From Amanita rubescens (lineage: Eukaryota > Basidiomycota > Agaricomycetes > Agaricales > Amanitaceae), in assembly GCA_015039365.1 (NCBI GenBank), contig WION01000039.1, positions 62,001 through 126,000 on the forward strand: a stretch of DNA of 64,000 nucleotides, given 5' to 3'. Numbering within the stretch: position 1 is the stretch's first letter; every line of letters starts with the position of its first letter. Position numbers and translations under genes: made by a program. This document shows positions 21,401 to 33,987 of the stretch, one piece after another. Under the pieces are notes generated by a model. That model worked only from the letters and a program-made list of their open reading frames with translations, searched no databases and was not told the origin of the DNA.

Positions 21401-23349
21401 TTACTCACTCCCTGTCCATGAGAAGCTGGATTGACAAGTTTGCTTGCAATAATAGATTAACTCACTTGCTATTGGTCATATGATGCACAATGAGATCATT
21501 TACAAAAAATCAAAATTGAGTCATGTCACTCACTTCCTGTAAATTATGGGACAAGTAGGGACAAGATTCCTGATCACAAAAGGAAGCATTTCTCACAAAC
21601 TGTTGTCATGAAATGACATGTGGGATCTATGCTAGTTCAATGTCACTTACCCACTGATATTAATGTCTTCCAAGTCAGATCCTGCCAGCAAGAAGGTGAC
21701 AACTCACCTGTGTTTCACTCAGTTGTTCATTGGCCATCTGAAACATGATTAACCTTGTTCTCATGTGAGGGCATTTGAGTGTTACTTACCTTGATGATCT
21801 GTTACAAGTATTTATCATTCCATATAAGGCCGCCTACCTCCCTGTCCACCTATTGCCATTTAACCTTTCCAATGCTAATGTGCAGTTTGAAGAAAATGCA
21901 TACCCAGAGATGTGGAAATTTTGAAAAAACTATGAGAATGACATCATCCCATGTCCAATGTTTATGTTTCAGAACATGTCTGAACAATGTTGATGTTAGT
22001 AAGTGAGATGCTGAATGTGACCCTCACTGAAGTGCAGATTTAACACAAAGGTCAAGATTATTCATTTGTGTTGAAACAAACAGCTGATGTATGCTGCCAT
22101 CATCTATTGCATCAGCAGTTTGCTGAGTTAATTCAGCACAATTCTTCTCTGGTAAATCCATGTCTATGAAACAACATTATACCAATTTTTCATGAAGAAA
22201 TAAATCCTCATCACTCTCACCTTCTAATCGCACATATGCCTTGGGAGGATATTTGGTATCCAAAACTTTAGGAAGATAAACTTTCTGAAAAGTGATTTCA
22301 GCAATTTCACTGGCTCTCTCCCACTTATCTTCATCCTTTGCGTCAGGCAAGTTGACAAATTCACTGGCTATTTGACCATCAAATTTAGTGAATATAACCA
22401 CCAAAGCAACTGTAAAGGAAATATTTACTAGTCAGTACAAGTAGATTTTGTGGCAAGTTGGCCAATGGAAAGGAGGTAACAGTAGTTAAGGGTAAACAAT
22501 CTCTCCAAAACCAACAAGTTACAAGATGAGATATGAATTCATTAGGACTCACCTCTGCCTGTCCCTTTATTGAAGAATTCAAGTTCTGCAGGTAGAATGG
22601 GACGAGGGCTGTCCATGGGTATACAGTACCTACAGGATGCCAGGTCAGACAGTACTGTAAAGAGATAAAGCAAGATACCAAATTGCATGCAACTGATTCT
22701 TCAACTCAGTTTCTGCAGACTTCTTTTCAATGAACTTCCAGGCAATCTCCAATTCCTCAGTTGAGCCAGATTCAAAACCCTGTGAGTCATGGAAGACAAA
22801 GTTACTTCCAGGGTATGTAATTTGATGCCAAATATCATGCAGGCCTCTCTGTTATCATTGCATGTGAATGGGTACATCCCTGCACCATTATCCAACTCAC
22901 CCCAAGTGATGGCATCAAATGAATCACAGACTGTTCAAGCTGATTCCCTGCAAGAAACTCACAGTCAAAGGAAGCACAAAACTCAGAGTGATTTACCATC
23001 TTTATCACATATAATAGGCTTTGTCCCCTTTGCTATCCCACAAACCTTCTCAAGGATGGTTGTCTTGCCTGCATTAGCCCTCCCAATGACAAGGATGCGA
23101 AAGTGTGGGCATAGATAGTGTTCCCTGAGGATTTGAACATGTGTCTCATCAGGATCTGATAAGTGTCAGTCAAGGATTAGGAATCCTGAAACACATACTC
23201 AAAGAAGGTGCAGCAGTTGTAGCTGCCATGACCGATGTTGTGCTAGGAGCATGAGTTTGTGTGTGAGCTGCCTTACTTGCCAAATCCTGCTTAAATTTCT
23301 GGGCTAACTTTCCCAGCATTGAGCCAATAACATTTTTTTTCCCAGACAT
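18461..23349 (-). CDS. AIG1/GIMAP-like GTPase with about 40 single-codon exons
   Basis: P-loop GTPase of a family common in agaricomycetes. Ordinary exons (minus): 23349-23199, 23155-22997, 22947-22901, 22848-22679, 22629-22553, 22409-22221, 22163-22028, 21979-21904 (335 codons). The G1 motif is GRANAGKT, G3 is FHDSQGF and G4 is FTKFDG. Then come a 9-nt exon (21798-21790, IIK) and a 30-nt exon (21737-21708). Next are 40 exons of exactly 3 nt from TGG at 21653-21651 to ATT at 19129-19127. Ordinary exons resume: 18948-18898 (17 codons, YELFSMFGDIQ...), CTG at 18824-18822, 18781-18599 (61 codons, FQAIIIIAKLSFW...) and 18514-18461 ending TAG. From 21904 downwards everything is phase 0. The model gives about 484 residues. 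The role is unknown; neighbours suggest defence. The G domain is confident; use of each micro-exon is inferred from splice consensus. Confidence 0.75.
19127..20800 (-). repeat. Tandem intron-plus-codon array in the GTPase gene
   Basis: About 27 degenerate units of 52-76 bp, mostly near 65 bp. On the minus strand each unit begins with a donor (GTGAGT most often; also GTAAGT, GTGGGT, GTCAGT, GTGTGT, GTAGGT). It contains CACATTTTGTGAAAGGCAG and ends in ATCACCAACAG or similar. Exactly three bases separate each acceptor from the next donor. Examples on plus coordinates: TAT 20798-20800, GAT 20734-20736, TTT 20608-20610, CGA 20413-20415, GTT 20103-20105, GAA 19974-19976, CTG 19643-19645, AAT 19380-19382. 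The array continues upward to 21653 with introns unrelated in sequence but the same three-base spacing. Confidence 0.9.
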
Positions 23350-25108
23350 TTTTGGGACCAGCTAGACAATGAGGTTGCAAGCTCCCCCATCAAGATGAGA
23401 TTGTTTGATAGGGTGGTGGTGAAAAGGAAATGCACACCAGAGATAATGGAAAAAAGCAATTTTGTGACTCGTGAGAATCAAGAAGTGTATGGACTTGGAC
23501 TGTGACAAAGGTAATGGATGATGTTTCTGGTGTTTGGATTCCGATTATGACTCTATGAGATCGGAGGGAATAGTGAATTAGATGGTGGATACCTACTCGT
23601 AGTACGCGAGTAGTAGCCTAGTAGGGCTCAGCTCGAAGCGCTCGTGCCTCAGATGATCGTGGGAAAGGCTTCAGTTAGAAACGATAGGCTTGAGCTAGAC
23701 GCTCAGAGCGATGCGAGTGTACCGAGTAAAATCGAATGGTGCGTCTGGTCAAAGGGTTGAGAGTGCGCAGGACTGAAAGTTCAGGCAGCACTGACCGGGG
23801 ACCCTGGGTTGCTCTCAGGCCCAGTGGTACATATTTGAATAACATCTCTATTCGGCACTGACGTACCCCGGACTCTCAGGTCAACGTTCAACGTTCAACG
23901 GTGACTGAATGATATAGACGGACGCTACGCTTGCGAAGGTGCTCTGTCCTTCCGCTGACTCCCCGCTTTCACACATGCTGTCCAACCACCATCTTCTATT
24001 CGTGTCTCCGCCCGTCCATCGCAACCTGACCAATCTTATGATCAAACCAACTTGAAAGACGAGGGTAGAAGACTGATGTATTGAGACAGCACCCGTGTCT
24101 TCCCCCGTCACCTCATGAGTCGGAATAGCTGCCTGATGCACCAGTCATGACTTACACAAGGCGCAAAACTCGACGGTTCATATCCTCATCGCCCTTATAT
24201 GTCCGTAACGGTGACTGTAACCACGTATTCATCGTGACCCGCTATGCTTTAATATTAATCCCACCACGATCGAACCTCTGTACAAGAACCCAAAGGTGCG
24301 CCCACAAATCCTTACTACACCTTCTCGCTCAACCTAATGATCTCCGACAGTTCGATGGCGCGGTGAGATTTGGACGTACAACCATGGCGCGACGCGAAGG
24401 GTAAGGTTAAACGAGGATCGGTTTCACTTGAACGCTCCCTTCGCTATGCTTGGTGAATGTGTTGACAAGAAAGACATGTTCTTTTCTCGTTGACATTGCC
24501 CCTCTACAGAATAACGATAGGTATGCCAGCCGTGCACAGCGCAAGAGTGGATTGGATTGCAAAACGAGGGATACAGATTAATAACAAGGGTGAAGGTGTG
24601 GTCGTCTATTCCTATATAGCATGGATTGACCCCCTTCCGTAGGCCTCACGCCAAGGCTTAGGCCAATTTTCGCCCGTTTAGCTCTTCCAGAATCTGGCTC
24701 GTTCGTCTCCAGCACTCCAACTCCGGTTATCAAGGCAAATGTTGCAGAGTTTATGGCGCGAAAGAGAGATATGGCCATATTGGCGGGTGCTACACTCATG
24801 AAGGTGCTGCCATTTTTCCCATATATGCAGCGGACTGACCCTCTTTTACAAACCATCGATCCACGCTGCGTATTGATGCTGCTCATCCATTCGAACCCTC
24901 ACCGACGAACTCTGTGAATGTAAAATATTACCTTAACCTAACGGAGCACAAAACGCAGCGGTATCGCCCGTCTTCCTCCAATCCAATCAGTCCAGCCCAG
25001 TAACAATCATAACCCTTCTGTTTATTTCGGATTTGTCATTATTTGCTGCCATTCCTTGATTCTGTTATAAGCTCCACCTGAACCACGACCTGGCGATTTG
25101 CAGAGGAT
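23350..25108. other. Intergenic region
   Basis: Upstream of the GTPase start and of the RabGAP block. Base composition shifts here from AT-rich to more GC-rich. The longest frame that might be coding is 24578-24886 (minus, 102 codons, ATG at 24886), which has no motif I recognise. No RNA gene was seen. Confidence 0.5.
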
Positions 25109-25694
25109 CTACTGAAGGTCGACTGTATTCAACAGGAAAACAGCAAAGGTCGAAGATTAAAGACTTTGTAAGTCTCAATAACGAGTCACCGTCGATTCGC
25201 TGGAGTTAACGTGGACACAGATATTTCTTCCCCGGTTTTCCACCAATGACGGTCAAGCGTGAGGTCGCTTGATAAATGTCAGTTCCGTTCTTCGTCAGTC
25301 GTCGACTCATACAGCGACTCATATGAGAGCATAAAAAAGTAAAAATAAAATTCGTGTCTAGTTTTAAAAGGCACATTATAACGATGAGGGGGACGCGCTG
25401 CTAATGCTTGGATCAACATATTTGAGATCTAGGTAATGCGCCGACACGACGCTGTCAGGCCTCAGGTTGAAACGCGAGAGATGCAATAATAGATCGTCAT
25501 ACGAGACACGCGCCCATTCCAAAAAAGGCAACAGTTCATCACGCGCATTCACCGCAAGCGACACGCATGAGATCGCGATGATCTCAACCGCTCTCCGCAA
25601 CTTTAAAGAACCCACAAAGGATGAACTTACCCACATTTACTTCTCTATACCTCCATCAACAATCGCGGATTCTACTTCCAATGATATCGACAAG

Positions 25695-28600
25695 ATGGAC
25701 ATCAACGCGGTCTTGACCCTGGGAGACGCAGAGGAAGAATCATACGTGAGTTATCAGCGCTTCAACGGCTTTTGCTCACCGTACGATTCGAATAGGCGGG
25801 GAAGCTTTACCTCATGCCGCCCTACCTCTCGTTTGCGTCGTTGGATCGCAAATCCGTCCGGTTCACAATACCCCTCGCAACCGTTCGTCGCGTTGAACGG
25901 TTGAACGCCAGAGCAGGCATATATGCGCTCAGCGTATCAACCTGGCACGGTCCACGACTCGTACGTAGCCCATCCGTTACGAAACTAAATTGTAACTTGA
26001 ACCGAACTTTCAAGGTCGTTCAACTGACGTCTTTACGCCCAACCGCGGACGCGTTTTGCACCATATTTCGGGATGCGCTGAAAATCGAGCTGCAAAAGGG
26101 TCAGATGAAGGCCGTCAAGACGTTTGTCAAGACGTGTTATTCAGAGGCTCTTATATCCACCTCGTCCAACGTTGCTGATAATGAACGAGAAGATGGTAGT
26201 CTAATTAGCGAAGAGACAGATGGTGCACCTGCTAGAGAGCATCTATACCACGGTGGACTGGGTCTTCGCTTCAAGTTTCCTGGTGATCCTAAAAAGTCTG
26301 TAGACTATCTCAACAGGAGATATTCTTTTCTCTAACCTCGAACTAGACTGAGGGAAGCATCAAAGATCAAGCTATGGACTACATATTTGAGAAGTACAGT
26401 CTCGTTTATCATTAAATTCTGCTATTTCACGAGTTTTTTTTAATTTTCTTAGCTCATGGCCGGAACCTGGCTTTGTTGCGTTATCCTCAATGTACAAGGC
26501 TAGTTCAAGTCGGACTTCCAAACAGACTACGTGGAGAAATATGGGAAACGCTTTCTGGATCCATTTTCCTTCGTTTCACGAACCCTGGCTACTACGAACG
26601 GTTACTAGAGGAACACAAGGGCAAAACTAGTACAAGCACAGAAGATATCGAGAAGGATTTACACAGAAGTCTACCCGAATATGCCGGCTACCAATCTGAG
26701 GAAGGCATAGGCGCGCTCCGCCGGGTGCTACAAGCGTATTCGTTCAAGAACCCGGAACTTGGGTATTGTCAGGTCGGTTCCTCCCCTTTTTGCGAAACCA
26801 TGAACTAACTTGATATATAGGCGATGAACATACTTGCAGCAGCGATCCTAATGTAGGGCCTTCCCACTTTGTCCCCCTTGATTCGTTTATCAAACGCGAT
26901 TGGCAGTTATATGTCGGAAGAGCAGGCATTTTGGCTTTTGGAAGTGCTATGCGATAGATTACTACCAGGATACTACTCGTACGTTGCCTTCTCTCCATTT
27001 TCTTCATTACTAATGATATATGCTCTACAGGCCATCGATGCATGGGACGCTCCTCGATCAACGCGTCTTCGAAGCTCTGGTAGCCAGATGTCTTCCTATG
27101 ATCCACACTCATTTCGAAACGGTTGACGTGCAACTATCGGTCGCTTCGCTTCCCTGGTTCCTCAGTTTGTACGTGAAATTTCACTCATTTCGCGATCAGG
27201 AGCTGACAGAGGTCTCAGATATATCAACAGTATGCCTATGGTCTTCGCGTTCCGGATAGTGGACTGTTTCTTCTGTATGGGGCCAAAGGTTTTGTTCCAA
27301 GTAGGGTATGTAAACCTTTTTTATGTTGAATTCTTCGTATTAATGACTTTTTGATAGATTAGGTCTGACTTCCAGCTTCGACGATGATACCGTGACTTAT
27401 GATGGAACATATTATAGCGATTCTCAAGATCAACGGGGAGAAGCTACTACAGGTTCAGGATGACGGCGGTTTCCTCAAGTACGTACTAAAACCCTTTCGA
27501 TGATCATACCACTCACGTTGCCGTTCAGCGTGATGAGGGAATACTTCGCCTCCCTTGACCAATCAGCCCATCCAAGCTCAAGTGACCCCCGTTCGCGCGC
27601 CATCACGCGCTTCCAAGAACTCCTTCTCATATCCTTCCGAGAGTTTTCCGTTATTACAGAGGAAATGATTCTCTCGGAACGGAAACGTTTCCGAAACGAG
27701 ATCATCCACAATATCGAAGCCTTCTCTAAGCGTGCTGCGGTTCGGAACCTCAAGACTCTCGGTAGATTCAGCAAGGAACAAGCGGGGCTCATTTACGATG
27801 CCTTGTATAAGGCGATGTGTATTGAGCCGGCGCCACCTGCGACTGCGCCACCGCCGTCGTTGTTCACGACCAACGATGGTCATGAGGAGAAGCCTGAGAC
27901 GAGGATCGGATTGCGGACGTTCCGCCACTTTTTGAGCGAGATCGCGACGTGGGCTCGAGATGAGAAGATCGTTATGAATGGTTTGACGGTGAGTTCCCGT
28001 TCTGTCATGAAGAATCTTTTCTGACGTTTTGCTTGTTTGATAGCGGCGTGTGGATCGTGAGGTCGCCGAACATGAGTTTATCGATAGGTTGTTCTACTTT
28101 TGGGATACGTCATGTCGGGGTGCGTTGTCGTTCCAGGTAGGCGGAAGTTTTACTCGTTGTGGTTCTTCTTTCTGATTTGTTGCCTGATGATTGCAGGATC
28201 TTGTATCGGGCTTGGATGGTGTCATGTTCAATGACTTGATGGAGAACATTGAATGGTTCCTCAACCTCCATGACAAGAACAAGGACGGGTATCTTACCAA
28301 AGATGAAGTGCTGACATTGTCCGAGTCGCTGCTGGTGCGTGGACGTTTTTCGTTTCCTGTTAATTCATTTATAAACAAGTTTTTCAGTTCATTTTCCGAT
28401 TCGAAGTTGGCGATGCTTACTTGGGCGCCGTTAGCAGATTCATGAGCAACGCATTTGAATATGGTGACACACTTCTTCCGCAAAATGAGGGTAGGTCGGG
28501 CGAGGAAACATCCGTTGAGACAAATCAACCTTACATCAATCTTGCAACGTACGCCGATTATTAATAGTCTCGCTAGAGCTTACGAACGCTGACTTTGTCC

Positions 28601-29420
28601 AATACAGGTTCCGCATGGTCGTTCTTGCTGATGAAATCCTTGAATCATTCTTCGAAACAGACCTCCCCGCCTCGTTTAGGTTGCAACCGCTTCCTGAGCT
28701 CGAACTCCCCGTGGCTAGTGCAGGCATCCTTGGCGACATTTGGTCAAGCATCGCCACTGATAGCAACAAGAAGATATTTAACATGTTCACTGACGAGATC
28801 GGCAAGACAATCGGGAAACACCACGTAAGTCCTGCTTTTTACGTCTACAACAGACGACCATAAGACTAATTACCTTTCTTAGGTCATTCACCGTCCGTCT
28901 ATTGGTCGGATTACCACGCTCCAAGAACCCAAAGCGCGGGAATCGCTTCTTACACCTTCCATGCGTTCCTCCGCGTCCAAATCAAGCCTCAGTACCGAAT
29001 CGACAACCAAGACAGACTCAAGCTCGTCAGTTGCAACACCTTCAACATCAATGACAGGGCTTACCATCGACGTGGTAGCTGCTTCTTCAAAGAACCTCCC
29101 TCCTGTTCTTGAGACTGGCGGTCTTTCCGCTATGCCGATGGCGAAAGCCGTCAATGCTGTCAATGCGGCTTTGATGGAACGGACGCCGTTTGCGATTGAT
29201 GATGCTATAGAGGATGATGAGGACTCTGACGATGATCCGTTTGAAGAAGATAACGATCAAGTGATGGATGAAGTTGATGCTTTCCTCGAAGCGCATGATT
29301 CGGGGTTAACTGAGGAAGATAAGCGGGTTGCGAGTGGTACGTTATTTTGAATGTCTTGTTTATTAACGTTGACTGATAAGATTTGTAACAGATCTTTTGA
29401 ATGCGAAGCCTGTTAAGTAA
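25695..29420 (+). CDS. GRAM/TBC/EF-hand Rab GTPase-activating protein (Gyp2/Mdr1, TBC1D9-like)
   Basis: Accelerates GTP hydrolysis by Rab GTPases in membrane traffic. Exons by consensus and phase: 25695-25745, 25796-25960, 26015-26295, 26347-26393, 26453-26772, 26821-26852, 26907-26978, 27031-27168, 27219-27305, 27358-27362, 27418-27478, 27529-27988, 28044-28136, 28197-28334, 28388-28548, 28608-28824, 28883-29336, 29392-29420. They join in frame to TAA 29418-29420 and give 936 residues. A GRAM-like segment (YLMPPYLSFASLDRK) precedes the TBC domain ([47 protein letters not shown]). An EF-hand loop (HDKNKDGYLTKDE) lies near residue 640, and an acidic, serine-rich C-terminus ends the protein. 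The frame is open upstream to about 25467, so the true start may be earlier or on an unseen exon. A truncated inverted copy is at 44627-47772. Confidence 0.88.
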
Positions 29421-29522
29421 TTGCGGGAATAGGATAAGGACATGTTGGATTTCTCTCCTTATAACAACGTCATATAGTGTTCTGAACCCGTCTTAGTTAT
29501 TCTCATATTTCGGAAATTGTAC

Positions 29523-30483
<961 letters not shown>

Positions 30484-30900
30484 AGAAGACGGCGCCAAGG
30501 TCCTGTCAGGCACGCTTGACCCTAGTAGTAGCTACACGTGCTACTTCCACGTCCAGAGTTTTCTGCCTCCCACCTGGCAGCAGGAGTGTAGACTCCGGCA
30601 ACTCGCCACCACCTCAGCTTCGTAAGTTCTTCTCTGGCGTTTTCTCATACTTCAAGTTACCCGTTTGCTCATTTACGGTTTTTATCTGGTCAGCTCAGGC
30701 CGTTCAACAACTTTCTGGGGGCTGGCCCTAAGCCCAACGCTCGGAAGTGACGGGCGATTCATACCCCCAATTTTATCATGTCATCCGCCGCTTTACTACT
30801 GCAGGACTCTCGCCTTTGACTCGCCTGCTCACAACCTCAGCGCCTTTAGAGAATTGAGCGGGATTTCCTGATCCCACCAGAAGTGGCACCACCGCTCTTC

Positions 30901-31240
30901 GCGCTCGTTAACTTCTGGCAACGAATAGCACTACCGACCATGCCCGACCATACCCATATCTATACCAACTTCCGAATTCATAGCAATCTATCATCAATCA
31001 ACATTTGAAATGTATGAAACTTTAAAGGATTGCGAAACTGTCATCTCATCCTTCGACATGTCGCCGTGATAGACAACATCAATACTTCGCCCGCGGTCAA
31101 GCTATACCAACATGAACGTTATATGCGGGAACCTGCCAATTGGGCGAAAAGGTTGCTTCTATCGTCTGCTTGAGCCAGTCCAGTGCTTTCAACGACGTCA
31201 ACGTTCGACTGCTGGTGACCGCGGACAATTTCACCAGTCT
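30901..31240. other. Intergenic stretch, nothing seen
   Basis: Between the decayed WD40 copy and the broken frame at 31290. No open frame of note, no repeat, no RNA gene recognised. Confidence 0.4.
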
Positions 31241-32314
31241 TATTGTCCCCGGTTTCCTCCGTTTCTATGACAACATCCAGCTCTCTTCTTGATTCTCACT
31301 CTAGCGCGATCTCCCTTCGTCACCTCGGATACATCCACCTCGCCAATCTCGTCAGCTTCCCCGTCATCTTCAACGTCGTTTCCATCTCCCGCCTCTACGG
31401 CTGCGTCCCAAACCTCGCTTTTCAAAACTTCCGAGGTCTTATCCCCAACCCTCGTATCTTGTTAGCTTCTGTCCCAGGCGCCGCCGTCTTACCTGTCATC
31501 CTTTGGTTCGTATGCGAGCGTTGCTGCTGCCTTTACAAGGATGATATGCACGTTCGATTGGAGAAGAGATCGCGGTGGGGAAGACTATTTGCTCAAGGTG
31601 CCCGGCCCAGTTAAAGACCTGGATATGGTAGAAGCAGAGAAGGACGAGTTGATGGATGTTGAACCTCCGGGACTCGGTTCGGATGAAGAATGGGATATTC
31701 CCTCGGGAATCGAGGAACACATCGATCAGGACCCATTCATCCCCTATCTAGCCCGATAAGAAACGATGTCAGGCCCGAATTTGCCTTTGCCCGAAACTCG
31801 GGTAGGACACCATTATCATCGCCGACATGTCTTCCTCCGGATTCATCTCGATTTGGGGACGATGATGATGGTAGCGACTAGGAAGACAACTATTCCGACG
31901 GGGAACCTGGCAAGAGTCGGTTGCAGATTCCTCGGAAAAAGTTGCGGCACACGAGCGTCATTCTCGCAAGAGTGGGCGAGGAGAGGGGGTGGATGGCAGA
32001 TTCGATGGAGGTCTTCGTGCCGGGGCCAACGTTGTCATCGACTGCCAGATCCGGAGGAACGAGCGTGGACAAGCGGGGGGTGTGCATCATAGCGGGCTAC
32101 TGCAGCTCAGAAGGATGGATCGTCAACGAATGCCAGTAGCGCTCCTCTCGAGCAGTACCTAGCAAGAAGAGGACGCTCTACAAGACGAACGCAATTTACG
32201 ATAGTATCTATTATTCTATTATCTACAATACAGGGGTGTGCATTCATCCCTAAATTGTCATCCTCGCAAGTGCATCATTCATTCTTTGGAGCTTCGTGTT
32301 GACATTAAAACCCC

Positions 32315-32445
32315 TACATACATAAATCTGTCCGCTTATGTTAGCTTCTCTTCTTTAGAATCCACATCTGCGCGGATGTACTTACATCGTTTATCGGTAC
32401 CATTGGCGCTGGTCGTCGATCCAAACATACTCCATCCTTGAATAT
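32315..32445 (+). pseudogene. Decayed duplicate of the 5' part of the 33027 gene
   Basis: The order CTGTCCGC.TATGTTAGCT, TCTTC.TTAGAA.CCACAT, GGCGCTGGTC.TC.ATCCAAACA is shared with 32965-33083. The start-codon context and much of the reading frame are lost here. Confidence 0.5.
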
Positions 32446-33026
32446 CGATATCATGGAGGCGATGACCGGCCTTCCCGCTCGAGCGTCGAGCCTATCCTTT
32501 ACATAGGTATACGCGCACGAAGTAGCACGAGAGATAGGATGAATATAATGAGTTTTTTGTGTCGGAGATATTGGATCTGCGTCAAGGCCAAGTTTTCCCC
32601 CGGTTTGACTGATAATGATAGACAGTGATGGAGGAACAGAGCGTGTATCAGGTGATGAGCCCAGATAGTTGCGTTCGGGATACGAGGAGATAGTTCCTCT
32701 AGTGCATTGGAACGACCGATTGCCAATTGATGCATAACGAAATTACGAAGGTCCCGGTCTTCAGCTTCTCCATCCCGCCGTATTACTCATTGATGCAAAT
32801 AGGCTGACCTTGAGCGCGTCTCGCTCGCTGATGCATAATTGTGTTCGCTCTGGTAGCGTCGATGCTGAGCACAGTACCAGTTGGTCCATCTCGACTACCA
32901 GTCCAGCGCTCTACTTGTTTGTCCAAGCAGGAAATGGCTGACCGACCGTGTGGTTGAAATTGAAACTAAACCTGTCTGCATATGTTAGCTCCTCTTCCTT
33001 AGAAACCACATTTACACACATTTACC

Positions 33027-33392
33027 ATGGTCGCCATCACATCCTTCATCTCTACCATGGGCGCTGGTCATCAATCCAAACACACTTCATCGTTCAAAAT
33101 CGATGCCACCGACGCGATTGCCGGTGTTCTTCACGTCCAAGTTGCCAAGGACGAGGAAAAAACCTGTCATCATCCTTTGACATTCAAGGATGGCTGGCTT
33201 GCCACTGCCGCCGTGTTCAAAAAGTGGAAAACGCAAATTGCCAAGAAAATCACAAAAGATAAGCGCTCCCTTCTTCCTAATGCTGACGCAGAGGATATGC
33301 AGAGGATTTTGCACCATGCGGCTTTCCTCGTCGCTATCAAGGCGGGTCAGAAGTTGAAAACGTCGACGGCGGTTTTCTGCACCTCTGAGTAA
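33027..33392 (+). CDS. Small hypothetical protein, 121 residues
   Basis: ATG at 33027 is in a strong context (TTTACCATGG) and the frame is uninterrupted to TAA 33390-33392. The protein is lysine-rich with mixed hydrophobic positions (LTFKDGWLATAAVFKKWKT). No signal peptide or membrane segment is evident, and I do not recognise the family. A decayed duplicate of its 5' end lies about 650 bp upstream, which suggests a once duplicated gene. Confidence 0.45.
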   Translation: MVAITSFISTMGAGHQSKHTSSFKIDATDAIAGVLHVQVAKDEEKTCHHPLTFKDGWLATAAVFKKWKTQIAKKITKDKRSLLPNADAEDMQRILHHAAFLVAIKAGQKLKTSTAVFCTSE

Positions 33393-33987
33393 TTTGACGC
33401 GATGTTTCCTCCACATCTTCACTATATCAGCAAGGCTTGGGAAGACGAAATCTCGGGGAAAATCCGGGAGGAGCTGCGGAAGTAACCCAGCCCTGTAAAG
33501 GGAGGTAGGAGGCGCGAATTTCGTTTGATTTTTTTCTATTCCTTTATCCACGGTATGGGCGTACATATTGTGTTTTTTTAGGTCCAGATCCCCGCCCACG
33601 ATGTTTGTCGCCCGCCCCGTTCGCCCATCGCGTCAGGACCGCCCCAATCCTTGGAACGACTCCGGATGATGAGGAGGAGGAGGAATGGGAAATAATGTGC
33701 GTTTGCCAAGAGGGTGAAGAGGTTAAGTGGGGCAGGAAGAGTCTGAGAGCGCATGTTAGTGTCTTCTGTGCACGGAAGATCTTACGACTCACGGCATTGA
33801 GATTAGGCTTGGAAAACAAGGCATCGCGTAGCCGGAAAAACCATGAGTTACTCAAAGATGTGGGTGCTGCCCGCTGCGGTCACTGCGGCACGCGATGTTT
33901 GTGTTTGGCTGAATCATGCGAATCTAATCGATAAGACTTGCCTTAAACCTCCACCACGCTTGAAACAACCATACTCTTTCGTCTAGA
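33393..33987. other. Intergenic stretch upstream of the NACHT gene
   Basis: Contains a frame of 109 codons at 33605-33934 with an acidic run (DDEEEEEWEIMCVCQEGEE) but no ATG start and no family. The 80 bases before ATG 33988 are the likely NACHT promoter and 5' UTR; I see no clear TATA box. Confidence 0.4.

Larger units (their letters stand above)
30484..33026. other. Region without a confident gene; possible decayed coding remnants
   Basis: Bases 31290-31759 (plus) can be read as a serine-rich then acidic protein (VPGPVKDLDMVEAEKDELMD), but the frame is broken near 31463. It may be a pseudogene of unknown family. Bases 32315-32445 resemble the promoter and 5' end of the small gene at 33027. 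I see nothing else. Confidence 0.4.

Noticed and set aside
25376..25636. Minus-strand 86-codon frame opposite the RabGAP 5' region
   Set aside because: The plus strand continues into the RabGAP frame here, and the minus frame is not kept in the duplicated copy.
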